Shown in pieces: positions 1 to 11,407 of a stretch of 64,000 nucleotides of DNA. The position numbers were made by a program, and so were the translations under genes. Every line of letters begins with the position of its first letter. Positions within the stretch are counted from its first letter, which is position 1. The DNA lies in NCBI GenBank assembly GCA_028641055.1, contig CM054060.1, positions 241,766,833-241,830,832 of the forward strand, given 5' to 3'. The notes beneath the pieces were generated by a model that was given only the letters and a program-made list of their open reading frames with translations, was not told where the DNA came from and ran no database searches. This DNA is from Alopecurus myosuroides (Eukaryota > Streptophyta > Magnoliopsida > Poales > Poaceae).

Positions 1-1024
1 TCTTAGATTTGTTGCCAAACACCATTCCACACCTTTCTATTCAGCCAAATTTTCTAATTTCGCCCAAATTTTTTCTTGATTTTGTGGGAATTTCGAATTT
101 GAGCCAAAAACTCAGAAAATTTCAGCTCTTCGATTCTCCGACAGATTTTGGAACGTGTTTTTCTTTGTCGTTTGTGATCCAAATTGAGTGCAACAAGTTG
201 CCACGCGACGCCCACGACATCACCTACGCTTCCACATCATCGGATCACCACGACATCGACATCCACCGGCCGCAAGTCCGTGATCATCAATAAGAGAGGT
301 ATAAACTTGCTTCCGCTTGAACCACCCCACCCCATTGTGTCACTTACCTATTCAGATTAGTTCGTTTTACACCGCTTGGCGTCGCATTTGTGGCATCGAG
401 AGTGCGAAGTTAGCGCTTGTGAGAGATTAGCTACGAGTAGGCATTGGCATTTTGGAATCCATCAAAAAGAGAAAAAAAAATAGAAAAAGAAACAAAGGAT
501 CGATGCCAATAGCTTTCCATTGTAGGAAAATGTAGCATTGCGTCGCAAAAGAGAAAGAGTGACCGATTGCCACGGTGCGAATCTTGTTGCCTTATCAAAT
601 TTGCGGTTTGAGCTAGCGTCCTCATTGTGTTAGTGCGGCATTGAGCATTAGTCTTCGTTAGGATCATTTCGTCTTCGCTCGTCCATTGGTCGCACTAACC
701 CCATTTATCCCTTGTGTGTGTGTGTTCCACCATATTTCCATCAACTAGGTTTGATTTTGTGTTAACTTTTCTTTGACGTTTCTCCACGTTTGACAATAGA
801 CGTTTCTTCGGTTTTGTCGATTTTCCTCGCCACTTTTCCTAACCCATTTGCCTTCCACATAAAGTGTGCGTGTTGTTGTTTACGGTTTCTTTCGATCTTT
901 TTGGATCCGCTCTTGACATACCGCCCTACACCTAGGCTCGTCCACTAGCCTCAATACGACCAAAAAAGGTAACGTTGGGTAAGTGAGACATCAATTTCTT
1001 CTATATCACCCTTGTGTGTTTGAG
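1..1024 (+). other. Untranslated leader of element A
   Basis: About 1 kb of low-coding sequence precedes the first gag ATG. It has no LTR similarity and no primer-binding site, so the PBS and 5' LTR must lie to the left of the window. It contains T-rich stretches and short ORFs that I regard as chance. Long leaders are common in plant gypsy elements. Confidence 0.6.
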
Positions 1025-4000
1025 ATGGCTAGGGAAGGAGTATTCTCAAGTCCGAGTTCGGAAGATGAAGGCAACCCATTCCACATTGTCAATGCTAGCG
1101 CCACCTATGTCACTCGCAATGACCATTTCCGCCTCCGCGAACTCGTGAAGGATGGATTGCAACGCTATGAGCATCGACTACAAGAGCAAGAGGCTCGATT
1201 GAATGATCAAATGACGCGCATCAACATCAACTTGGCTAATCTTGCCAATCTCCGTCATTCATCATCGTCGTCAAGGTCTCGTCGCTCAACTCGCAACAAT
1301 CAAGATCTTCATCAACCTCGTCGCCATGATCGCAACAACAACTTGGAGGAGGATGGTCAACAACAACAACCACCACCACCTCCTCCACAACCTCAAAAAG
1401 CTCCGCGACGAAATTGCCATGAAGATAGCTCGCCATCACCACCACCTCGACATCGCCAAGGCCGTGGTGACCCTCTTCAACAACCGCAACGCCCGGACCT
1501 TCGACAACATCATCATCCACCTCCTCAAGGCCACGCTCAAGACTATGGCCAAAATGACTTCGTGGACTGTGCTCATCAACATCGAAGTCCACCAAGACGT
1601 ATTGCGCGTCTCAACAACAATGACCGCCAAGAACATGATCGTCCTCAACACCCTCATGATGAACAAGTGCTTCCGCCACGCCAACAACAAGAACGTCCTC
1701 GACATCACCGCAATGACAATGATGATAGTGAACGCCGCGAAGCAAGACTCCGTCACCATCAACAACCCCCACCTAATGACCACCGGCGTCATCCTCCCCA
1801 TCATGATCGCCACCGCCAAGACAATGAGGATGACCCCTATGATGATTCACCCCCCGTCTATGATGAAGATCCCCATGAGCGACACCATGAGCGTCCCCAA
1901 TGTCAACAAGAAGACAACAACATGAGTGCCCTTCGTTTCAATGTCCCAAAGTTCAATGGTGAGAATGACCCCGAAGAATATCTTTCTTGGGCTCTCAAGG
2001 TAGACAAGATCTTCGACATTCACAACTTCACCGACAAGAAGATGGTTGCTCTAGCATCATTGGAATTTGAAGGATATGCACTCTTGTGGTGGGATCGCCT
2101 ACAAGCCGAAAGAGTTCGCAACCGCATTGCTCCTATTGCCACTTGGAACGACATGAAGCAATTCATGCATGCTCGTTTTGTTCCTCCACACTACAAGCGT
2201 GACCTCTTCAAGAAACTGCAAGAACTTCGCCAAGGTTTCAAGTCCGTTGATGAGTACTACAAGGAAATGGAGACCGCTTTCATACGTGCCCATGTGATAG
2301 AATCTCAAGAGCAAACAATGGCCCGCTTCCTCAATGGCCTCACATTTCCTATAAGGAAGATCGTCGAGTATCAACCATATGACAACATTGTGGCCCTTGT
2401 CCACCAAGCTCTCAAGGCGGAACGCCAAATTGCGGAAGAACTCAAGTACAATAAGCAAAAGACTTTCTTCAACTCAAGACCTCCTTCTTCTTCAACTCAA
2501 GTGACTCAAGCTACTACTCCTACTACCAACAAGAGCAACACTCGAGCCTCTAGTGCTCCCAACAAGTCTTCACAACCATTCAAGAAGCAAGTACCCTCCA
2601 CCTCTTCTTCAAGTGCTCCTCAAGTCAAGTCAAGCACTATTACTTGCTTAAAGTGTGGTGGTAGTGGACACAAGTCCTTTGAGTGTGGTAGTGGACACAA
2701 GTCCTTTGAGTGCTCCAAAAAGATGATCATGATAGTCAATCAAGATGGCGAACGTGATTCCATGAGTGAGGGTGAATACTATGCTATGCATCAAGTGGCT
2801 CTCAATTCTTTGGATATGCCCAATGAAGATGAAGAAAGTGTGTATTGTGATGAGGACACGAACCCATCTCTAGTGGTCACAAGAGTCCTCACTTCTTCTC
2901 CTCAAGATGAGCATGACCAACGGTGCAATCTCTTCCAAACTAGAGCTGGTATCAATGGCAAATCCATCAAGGTTATCATCGATGGTGGTAGTTGCCACAA
3001 CTTGGCTAGCAAAGAACTTTGTGAAAAACTTCAATTGCCATTCAAGAGACATCCGCATCCATACCATGTCCAATGGCTTAGTGACTCCGGCTCCTTCAAG
3101 ATTCAACATACGGTTTCCGTGCACTTCAAGATTGGTCCTTATGAAGACACGGTGGAGTGTGACGTTGTGCCTATGACCGTGTGTCATCTTCTTCTTGGCC
3201 GCCCTTGGCAATACGACAAGAGTGCTATCCATGATGGGCGTACCAATCACTATAGCTTTAAGTGGAACAACAAGACCTTTGTTCTCCGTCCCATGTCTCC
3301 TAGCCAAGTGATCGCTGACAACGCCAAGACACTTGCACGCAAACAAGAAGATCTTAAGTCTAGTGAGATAAGAGGTGAGAGAGTTATCCACCTAAAAGAG
3401 AGTGAGAGCCACAAGCCAAACATGAGCGAAAAAATTTCGAGTGCTTCCAAAGGCCTTGCCTTGCTTGTCACCAAAAGAGAGATGCGAGAGCTACGAGATA
3501 ACCCAACCATACTACACTTTGTCATATTGTGCAAAGGGGAAGCCCTTGAAACTAACGACATGACAAATGTTCCTCCATCTTTGTTGCCTTTGTTGCAGGA
3601 ATTTGAAGATGTCTTTCCCGATGAACTCCCTCCGGGTCTTCCTCCTCTACGAGGAATTGAGCACCGCATTGACCTCATTCCGGGTGCTCCACTTCCAAAC
3701 CGTGCTCCATACCGCACCAACCCCGAGGAGACTAAGGAGATTGAACGCCAAATTCAAGAACTACTCGATAAAGGTTTTATCCGCGAATCCCTTAGCCCTT
3801 GTGCCGTGCCAGTTATCCTTGTTCCTAAGCAAGATGCTACTTCACGTATGTGCATGGATTGTCGTCCTATCAATGCTATCACCATTAGATATAGACATCC
3901 TATTCCTAGGCTCGATGACATTCTTTATGAATTGAGTGGTGCTACCATCTTCTCTAAAATTGATCTTAAAAGTGGATATCATCAAATCCGTATGAACATA

Positions 4001-4153
4001 GGAATTGGTGGCGTTCTCATGCAAAATGGGCGTCCCATTGCGTACCATAGTGAAAAACTAGATGGTGCTAGGCTAAACTACCCAATCTATGATAAGGAAC
4101 TTTTTTGCTTTGGTACGGATGCTAGAAGTTTGGCAACACTACCTTTGGCCTAA
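1025..4153 (+). pseudogene. Element A gag-pol, first part: Gag, protease, N-terminal RT, start of RNase H (internally deleted)
   Basis: I chose the ATG at 1025 (MAREGVFSS) over the in-frame one at 983 because the conserved-looking protein starts there. Residues about 80-300 are low complexity, rich in His, Gln, Asn, Pro and Arg. A Gag core follows (NVPKFNGENDPEEYLSW, about residue 304), then a CCHC zinc knuckle near 2644-2711 in which a 27-bp unit is tandemly duplicated, and a protease with IDGGSCHN in place of the usual D(T/S)GA. RT begins near 3600 and runs to GYHQIRMN at about 3995. It then passes directly into RNase H sequence (IGGVLMQNGRPIAYHSEKL), so the part of RT with the catalytic aspartates and the linker is absent. 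The frame is lost around 4101-4106, where a run of six T has one T too many compared with the downstream frame; the stop at 4151-4153 follows. Confidence 0.85.
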
Positions 4154-5624
4154 AGATTTTGTTATTCATTTCGATCACGAATCTTTGAAATACTTGAAAG
4201 GCCAAGTTAACTTGAACAAGAGGCATGCTAAATGGGTAGAATTCATTGAATCTTTTCCTTATGTCATTAAGTACAAGAAAGGTAAAGAGAATGTTGTAGC
4301 GGATGCCTTGTCTAGGAAAGAGTGTCTTCTTACACGCCTTGACATCAATGTGATTGGTTTGGATGAAATCAAAGACTTATATGCTTTCGATGTCTTCTTT
4401 GCTCCTATCTTTGAGAAATGTTTGCCTAACCGAGGGTTTGATGACTACTATCTCCACAAAGGTTTCTTGTTTAAGGCTAACAAACTATGCATTCCCGAGT
4501 CCTCTCTTCGCTTGTTATTATTAAAGGAATCACATGAAGGAGGCCTCATGGGGCACTTTGGACGCGACAAGACCTACGCCATGCTCTCCAACCATTACTA
4601 TTGGCCCAAGATGAAGCATCACATTGAGAGACACGTCAAGAGATGTTCTACATGCCTCCGAGCTAAGTCTACTTCCAACCCCCATGGTCTTTACATGCCA
4701 TTGCCTATCCCACATGCACCTTGGAGTGATATTAGCATGGACTTTGTGTTAGGACTCCCACGAACTAAAAACAACATGGATTCAATCTTTGTAGTTGTGG
4801 ATCGTTTCTCTAAGATGGCACATTTCATTCCTTGCAACCGAACGGATGATGCTTCACACGTTGCTACCTTGTTTTTCAGGGAAATTGTGCGTCTCCATGG
4901 TGTACCTACTTCCATTGTCTCGGACCGCGACGTCAAGTTCACCTCATACTTTTGGAAGACGTTGATGGCCAAGCTCGGCGTCAAGCTACTCTTCTCCACC
5001 GCCTATCACCCACAAACGGATGGACAAACCGAGGTCGTCAACCGCACACTCTCTTCACTACTTCGAGCATTGATCAAGCCCAACTTGAAGAATTGGGAAG
5101 AATGCATCCCACACGCCGAGTTCGCCTACAACCGTGCTCTACATCAAGCTACCAAGAAGAGCCCATTCGAGATCGTCTACGGCTTCAACCCCAACACCGC
5201 CCTCGACATACTTCCGTTGCCTCTAAGCGAGCGAGCGAACATGGAAATGGACAAACGCACCGACTACATCAAGAAGCTACATGACTCCACACGAGCTACC
5301 CTTGAGGAGCACGCCGAGCACCGAGCCGCCATCATGAACAAGAACAAGAAACCAATGGTGTTCCAAGAAGGTGACCTCGTTTGGCTACACTTGCGCAAGG
5401 ACCGCTTTCCCGAAGAGCGCAACTCCAAGCTCAAGCCAAGAGGCGACGGCCCCTTCAAGGTCATCAAGCGCATCAACAACAACGCCTACAAGCTCGACTT
5501 ACCGGAATCCAAGTACCTCGTCCACAACTCCTTCAATGTCAAGGACATCTCTCCCTTCCATGGCTACCCAAGTGATGAAGACGACGCCGAGTCGAGGTCG
5601 ACTCTCTTTCAAGGGGGGATATGA
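4089..5624 (+). pseudogene. Element A gag-pol, second part: RNase H remainder and integrase
   Basis: This frame continues the protein after the frameshift; the ATG at 4089 is not a real start. RNase H sequence ([28 protein letters not shown]) is followed by the integrase HHCC zinc-binding region (H near 4531, CSTCLRAK near 4650). The catalytic core follows, with Asp in SMDFVLG (4740-4742), Asp in VSDRDVKF (4922-4924) and Glu in GQTEVVN (5031-5033), so the DDE triad is present. The C-terminal domain ([37 protein letters not shown]) ends in FNVKDISPF. The stop codon TGA (5622-5624) is also the first three bases of the 3' LTR, and the polypurine tract is read as Gln-Gly-Gly-Ile. Confidence 0.88.
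5605..5621 (+). other. Polypurine tract of element A
   Basis: A purine run, AAGGGGGGATA, directly precedes the LTR start TGATGT. In LTR retrotransposons this primes plus-strand DNA synthesis. It lies inside the pol reading frame. Confidence 0.8.
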
Positions 5625-5895
5625 TGTAGGCCAACCATCTCCACCAAGTGTACCGATGACAAGATCACGCGCAAAGGCCATCAAGGATAAGGTGAACTCG
5701 CTCCTCTCGCTCTATACTTTCGATCACGTGGAGGATGGTGCGCTACCTCATGGTTCCACACTTTGCGTGCTCAGGTTCAAACCCACCACGGAGGAACCGA
5801 AAAGTACCCGAGACGATGCGCAAGAAGATACGAAGAAGAGCGGTGAAGACGGCGTCTAATTCGGAGTCTCGGCGAAGAAGTTAGGGGGGAAAACC

Positions 5896-6232
5896 CCTCC
5901 CCGGCCTCGGGAGCCGGCCAGGCCGGCCTCCCTCCTCCTCAGGCCGGACCCCCACCCGAAGGGGCCAGCCTCCACCTTGGCCCCAGGACGGCCTCGAGCC
6001 CCCCTCAGGCCGGGCACCCTCCAGAGCTGGCCGGCCTGAAGGCCGGCCTCCCCTCTTCCCACCCCGACCCCAGGCCGGCCACCCTGCTAGGCCGGCCCCT
6101 ACGCCTCCAGGCCGGCCCCAGGCCGGCATGGGACCTCTCCAGGCCGGCCCCAGGCTGGTGTGCGCCTGGGAGAGCCCCTCCTCCTCCACCCCGGCCCCAT
6201 GGCCGGCCAGGCCGGGATCTGAGGCCGGCGTG
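5896..6232 (+). repeat. GGCCGG-rich tract inside the element A LTR
   Basis: About 340 bp of very GC-rich DNA contains many spaced copies of AGGCCGGCC or close variants, often directly adjacent to palindromic GGCCGGCC. They lie just upstream of the TATA box, in the position of the U3 enhancer region. A regulatory role is inference. Confidence 0.75.
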
Positions 6233-6293
6233 GACCAAAATGCACGCAAATGAGCTGTTTTCGACCCCGTTTCCACCTGCTTCGACCCCCGGC

Positions 6294-6300
6294 TATATAA
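6294..6300 (+). promoter_or_regulatory. TATA box of the element A LTR promoter
   Basis: TATATAA follows the GC-rich U3 tract, with the T-rich second half of the LTR downstream. Transcription would start about 30 bp later. Confidence 0.6.
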
Positions 6301-6798
6301 GAACGACCCCGCGCTAGATCTAGGGTTTAGAGTTGAATTAAGAACATTTGGAGCTCAGCTCTCTTGTATCCCTCTTTGAGGAACTACTCCTATGGTTTGA
6401 CCTAGGAACGTATCAAGGCCATCCCTCCGACATCGTCGAGGATTGTATCAAGGATCATCCAATTACTTGATCTCTTCCTTTGGGTTTCTATCAAGCATTG
6501 TCCAATCTTCCTCTCGGTTATCTTGAGGTTCTATTGGCGTAGTGGACCGGCTACGGGTGTGAAGCGGTTTCAATCAAGGTGACCTCAGTTGGATCGATCG
6601 TTCCGTAGGCGGCCCTCGGGGTTAGTTGACGGAAGATTTGGGGTTCTTCGGTTCTTGCTAGTTATCCTCGTGTTTCCTCGCGTTTGCCCACGATTCCCCC
6701 CTCGTGTGTTCATCGTGTTCCTCGCGTTCTTGAGCGTTCTTCGTGTTCTTCGTCGATTCGTGAAGATCGGGCCAATCTAGGAGTAACTCGCCACATCA

Positions 6799-9630
6799 GT
6801 TGGCTTTCCATCGGACCATAGGAGGACCGTCGGATTGAAAGCAAGCCTGCCGTACGATCTTCTACATGAGATGTGCGTCTAATTTTGCTAGCTGGACCAG
6901 CATCTGCTGTTCCGTGATGCATGCTTCCATTAAAAACGGCCCCGTATCCATTAAAAACGGCCTCGTAATGCACGTTGGTTTACTGCTCCGCGTTATTCTA
7001 GTTCTTTGCTTCCGTGATGCATATGACTTGACAAATGAAGGGTACGAATGATGGGGTGGTCGTGGTGCTTTCTATGAGCATGATCTCGTTATTAAATTGT
7101 GTCATATATATATGCTTCTGACTAGATTCGAGAAAGTTTTCCTAGTACGAAACATTTGCTTCGCACTAGATTATTGCGTGACAGAATGACAGAAAATTGT
7201 ATAGTGGCATCAATTTTCTTCCCAGTTGCCGTCGAATAGCATTATATGGTGCCGAACAAAATAGATATGAACAACACATGAACGAAATACTTCAATAAGA
7301 CGTACAGAGGTAACACTATTATACATTGTAACATTAGTACATTTCAGGAAAACGATTAGCGATGTAAAGAAAAGTCATTGTGTCAACATAGAAGAGCCCA
7401 TAAAATGTAACAAAATATGCTAAGTAAACACCATAAGGTGCTTCAATAGTATAGCTAAACTGAAAGGCATATTTGTTTATTTCTTGTTGAACATCCATGT
7501 AGGATCAGCTTTGTTCAGTTCAGATGTCAGAATCATGTGGTTATCACTTATTACCATGCGAGAGCATGTCCTGCATTCAGAAAAAAAAATTGCTGTGGTA
7601 AGAATAATGATGTGATCTACCTAAAAATGACAGCATGAAAAATTGTAATTCAGAAGCATGACTGTATAGTGAGTGTGTATGGGTAAATGACCAATGAGTA
7701 AGGTGCGGAAGAATGGGATAGAAGGAGATATTTTAGAACTATGTGGAAGCAAAGTTTGGGAAATTAGGAAACATATGCATTCTAGTTTAGAAGCATGGAC
7801 AGCCAGAAGCATGCGATCAAATTATAAAGCAAAGCATCAAAATTCTAAGTAGAATCAGACGAGGTAACAAAAAAAGAAAAATTATTGCAAATGGTACATG
7901 TAAGCGTCAATGTAAATCTCACACAACTCTACATACAATACATATATGCAGGAAACAAATTTTAAAACAATATTGCAAATAGAATATTAAAATTTTAGTT
8001 TAGAAGCATGAATGCAAGACTCACACAACACTACAAATAGTACATGGAAGCATATTCAAAATGCGTTTAAACCCAGTTAAAAAGGTTACTTTGGAAAAAC
8101 CTGGCTGAAAAACGACTCTTTACCATACAATCTGGTTCGACATTCGTCATGATTTTGGAGATATATGTTGCGAAAACGATAGGAAGCATGACATAGTTGA
8201 TGAGTGCAAAAGTATACAGAAGCAAACATTCAGTAGTTAGGAAACACAGAAGTACAAATTTGGGAACACAAACATAGAGAAGCATCAAATCTGTTTATAA
8301 CCAGCAGATAAATATCTGTGTGGAAGCAGGCAAATTTTATAAATACTATATACCAATGGTTGCCACCAATTTATCTGTATATGTACCCAACTTCATCACA
8401 AACTAGGTATAAACATCTTGAGAAACATGGTACACAGCAAGCATGAATATACATGTAACACAGCACATGGAACAGTACATGGAAGCACACGTAAGGTATA
8501 TCAGACATATGGTTTATTCGAATCGGGTAGTACAATTGACTTCAAAAAAGCATATAGAGGAGTACCAAGAATGTATTGTTCCAAAAAATGCAGAAAAAGA
8601 TGACACCCATCTGGACCTACGTTAGAATCTATTACCCTCACCCAAAGCAGCTTGTGGATGGTGGGATCGTTATTGCTCACCCGAAGATGGAAGCAGAAAT
8701 GTCCTGCAGATTTTGGCGGGTCAAAATCTTAATGTTCTGATTCAGCAGATTGTGAGACCAGCTTGTGCCTGCTGCCGGTCAGAGATGTCCCGCCGCCATA
8801 TCCGCGCTGCACTTGTTCATGTGTGGATGTGAATCAAGAAGCCTTGATGTGGAGGCATGTACGAGTGGATGCAGGACTACATAGAGAGACGATGCGGAGA
8901 GACCGACGGGGATGGAAGGGGATTGTAGAGGTGCGTTGATTGGGGAAGGAGACCCGAGGAAATCGCGTTTTTTGGGGAAGGAGACTGGGAGGGTCATACG
9001 GGGACAATAGTTACGAGAGAACAATTAATGGAAAAAAAAGGAAGCAAATATGTGCCTCTCAATCGAATTGAAGATGGACGATGCTGGAGTGTTCCGACGT
9101 TTAGTTCCGGATCGGACACCGATAGTTAGTATTTACCTAAATATAATTACGTGCTTAGCGCTCTCTTCTGCAACGCTGAGCGCTAAATCAGGCGCTATAT
9201 TCCTGGGCATGCAAACAAACCGCTATATTCTCCTTGCATGCAGTGGTTGCAAGCCGTCCAGATGGGTCCGATTTTCATGCGCGAGCAAAGAAAGAGCTAA
9301 GCGTCCCGCGAAAGTTTATGCGTCCGGTGCCCGGGATTTGCTAGTGCAACTGCCGATGGGCTGGGATTTTCACCATGGCGTCGGCAGATTAGCGCCGCGT
9401 TGTGGCTGCTCTAAGGCAATCTCCTGTCGAACGGCCACCCAATCGTGCGATTTGCTTTTTTTCCTTTTATTTTCTACAGTAAGAGAGAGAGCACTGTGCG
9501 GTTATCTTCAGGGCGTTGATTAGCAGCGCCCACCACGAAGGACAACGTGGGATGTGGTGTTTTCCAAACCTGGCGGGTGGCGGGAGGCAGACGACGTACC
9601 GCAATCACGGACAAGTCTTTACTACTCCAA
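6799..9630. other. Intergenic DNA, no gene recognised; GAAGCA motif dispersed over 7653-9046
   Basis: No ORF here has recognisable protein similarity. The notable feature is the hexamer GAAGCA (often within AGAAGCATG or TGGAAGCA) at about 7653, 7745, 7789, 7805, 8003, 8047, 8183, 8218, 8278, 8323, 8482, 8690 and 9041, far more often than chance. This could be the subterminal repeat region of an unidentified class II transposon. 9080-9600 is GC-richer, contains repeated AGCGCT-like words and also has no identified gene. Confidence 0.45.
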
Positions 9631-9922
9631 CCAACCTGTGGTTGGATGGTTAGGAGGATGGTTATACCCCCAGGCCAACAGAGTTCAAACCCCAGGTTTG
9701 ACACCTGTGTGTCGTATTTAGGCGGAATATTCTTTCAGTGGGAGGCGACGTTCCCGTCGACAGCGAGGCGCCTGTGGTGACTTCGTCAATCTCAAGACCC
9801 GCCGACTCAGTCTCTCGGAGGTGCTCATAGGGGTAGGGTGTGCGTGTGTGCGTTCATAGGGTGAGTGTATGCGCGGGTATGTGAGCGTTTGCATTTGTAC
9901 TGTGTTTCTCAAAAAAAAAAAA
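9631..9922 (+). mobile_element. Au-like SINE
   Basis: I recognise the grass Au SINE consensus: a tRNA-related head (GTTGGATGGTTAGGAGG, then a B-box-like GAGTTCAAACCCC), a body with TTCAGTGGGAGGCGACGTTC and CTCAGTCTCTCGGAGGTGCT, the TGTGCGTGTGTGCGTTCATA stretch, and a terminal A-run at 9911-9922. SINEs are transcribed by RNA polymerase III and mobilised by LINE proteins. Identification is from memory of the family. Confidence 0.85.
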
Positions 9923-9932
9923 TATATATATA

Positions 9933-10188
9933 CTCCATCCGTCCTAAAATATAATGCGTCCTTTAATTACGCTGGTCAACGATGTTTAACTTTGACCATA
10001 ATTTATTCTTATAATATGTCTATAAAATTAGTACAAAGATATATAAAATGGAAGATTTTTACAAGACGATTCCTACGGTACCAATTATACATTCTTAATC
10101 CATATAATTTATTACATATTACTGGTCAAAGTCGGCCATTGTTGACCAGCATAAAAAGAGGACGCCTTGTATTTTGGGACGGAGGGAG
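9933..10188. mobile_element. Stowaway-type MITE (256 bp) flanked by TA
   Basis: The left end CTCCATCCGTCCTAAAATA and the right end TATTTTGGGACGGAGGGAG form the typical Stowaway (Tc1/mariner) terminal inverted repeat, with TA on each side (9931-9932 and 10189-10190). It is AT-rich inside and non-coding. It lies in the TA-rich tail of the SINE. Confidence 0.92.
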
Positions 10189-10190
10189 TA

Positions 10191-11181
10191 TTAAATACGA
10201 CTCCCATCATCAGTTCTCCATCGATTGCTCGTTCCGCTTGAGTTGATCCATCGCTACTTGCCAGCCTAGAGATAAGGTGCAGTTACAAATAAGGCAATCT
10301 CCAAATCAGTCTCAATCCGTATCCTCCAGTCAATCTCAAATAAGGCAGGCTCGCAATCAAATAGGTACCGAATCGTCTGAAAAACGATCAATCAATTATG
10401 GCAGTGTAATCACGGAGGCAAATCAGACTTGCCAAATAACTAGGGCACAAACCAGGCCTCCAATCTAATCATCATCAAATGTTATGCCGACCTACTGCCC
10501 CGCGCTCTCAACCATGATCTTGCTTGGCCGATCAGATTCCTCGCCCATCCTGGCGAGCTGCCCTAGCTCCACTGTCGATGCCATCGTCGACCTGGTTGGG
10601 ACACAGGTCACCATCGCGGCGTCTCCAGGACACATAGCCACGGTGAGGAAATCATTGTACATGTCCTTCTCAACTTCTATATGAGGATTCACCCGAGGAT
10701 TCACCTGTGAATTCCAGAAGTATGGCTATAAATTGCATGATTTAAGGTAAAAGTTAGCTCTTTCTACTGTATAGATTAAATAAAGTTCTCAATCTGCCAT
10801 GAAAAACGATTATAAGCCTTTCCTTGTTTTTATGTACTTGATCCACTTCAGCCCCTCCTTGAAAATAGGCTTCTCCTAAGACTTGGTGTAATATTTCCGA
10901 AATATAGAGGCATTTTCTGTAGAAACTGATTCTATTCGAAAGGCAGTTTGTTGATAACTTCTCCCTGTATATACGGACTCTATTCAATGTTTAAAATCAA
11001 CGACATTACCAAACTTGTACATGGCAAGAAACTCAAATTGTCTCCACGATACAGCTCATGTCGATTCGGATTGTATGGAATCTATTCAAGACAGGTTGTT
11101 GATTAGCAGAGTGTTATCTATCGCTAGGGAAAATACTCTATATATAAGCAACTACGCACTCATCGCCGCAAAGTAAGGATT
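10191..11181. other. Intergenic DNA, nothing recognised
   Basis: Short ORFs only, none with a recognisable product. A small run of CAATC/TCAAT words at 10270-10370 is weakly repetitive. The right end lies upstream of the flotillin-like fragment and could include its old 5' region. Confidence 0.3.
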
Positions 11182-11405
11182 ATGGCGAGTTTCCATGTTG
11201 CCGACGCTTGGGAGTACCTTGCCATCATGGGGCAACGGCGATGCCAGGCTCGCAAAGAAGGTGTGGGTATTCATGGGGCATAAACCATGAGGGCCGAGAA
11301 GCCGCCGTTCATCCTTCCCATGGTCTTCACGATTGGCACCAAGATCACGGCCGCCGGTGCCGAGGAGTCGAACCCGAAGTACCTGGAGGCACAACGCGAA
11401 GCTTA
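11182..11405 (+). pseudogene. Flotillin-like gene fragment, broken
   Basis: The ATG at 11182 opens MASFHVADAWEYLAI, matching the N-terminus of plant flotillin-like proteins as I remember it. The frame is then lost, because the typical next segment (DARLAKKVWVFMGHK) is in another frame around 11243-11287. A third piece, EKPPFILPMVFTIGTKITAAGAEE (about 11294-11365), returns in a different register and skips the segment expected in between. Only about the first 70 of several hundred residues remain. Flotillins are membrane-microdomain scaffold proteins; this copy cannot make one. The family call rests on the segments quoted. Confidence 0.7.
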
Positions 11406-11407
11406 AT

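Larger units (their letters stand above)
1..6798 (+). mobile_element. Element A: Ty3/gypsy LTR retrotransposon (CRM-like chromovirus), 5' end outside window
   Basis: The order leader, gag, protease, reverse transcriptase, RNase H, integrase, polypurine tract and 3' LTR defines a Ty3/gypsy element read on the plus strand. The integrase resembles that of the plant CRM clade as I know it (for example the stretches [10 protein letters not shown] and [15 protein letters not shown]), and no separate C-terminal chromodomain is obvious. The clade call is from memory of the family and moderate; the gypsy call is secure. The 5' LTR is not in the window, since nothing in 1-1024 matches the 3' LTR. The copy is dead: the RT core is missing and there is a frameshift in the RNase H region. 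Confidence 0.85.
5622..6798 (+). repeat. 3' LTR of element A (1177 bp)
   Basis: It starts with TGATGT at 5622, immediately after the polypurine tract, and ends with ACATCA at 6798, giving a perfect 6-bp terminal inverted repeat. It holds a GGCCGG-rich segment (5896-6232) and a TATA box (6294-6300). The 5-bp duplication to its right would be GTTGG (6799-6803), but the left one is outside the window and cannot be checked. Confidence 0.85.

Noticed and set aside
1236..1925. Several overlapping ORFs on both strands inside the Gag N-terminal region
   Set aside because: They are shadows of the CAN-rich low-complexity coding sequence of Gag; none has its own conserved protein pattern.
5881..6276. 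Minus-strand ORFs of up to 131 codons in the element A LTR
   Set aside because: The stretch is a GGCCGG repeat with few stop codons in any frame, so open frames are expected by composition.
9050..9523. 157-codon plus-strand ORF left of the SINE
   Set aside because: No recognisable domain, unusual composition and no flanking gene signals; treated as chance.
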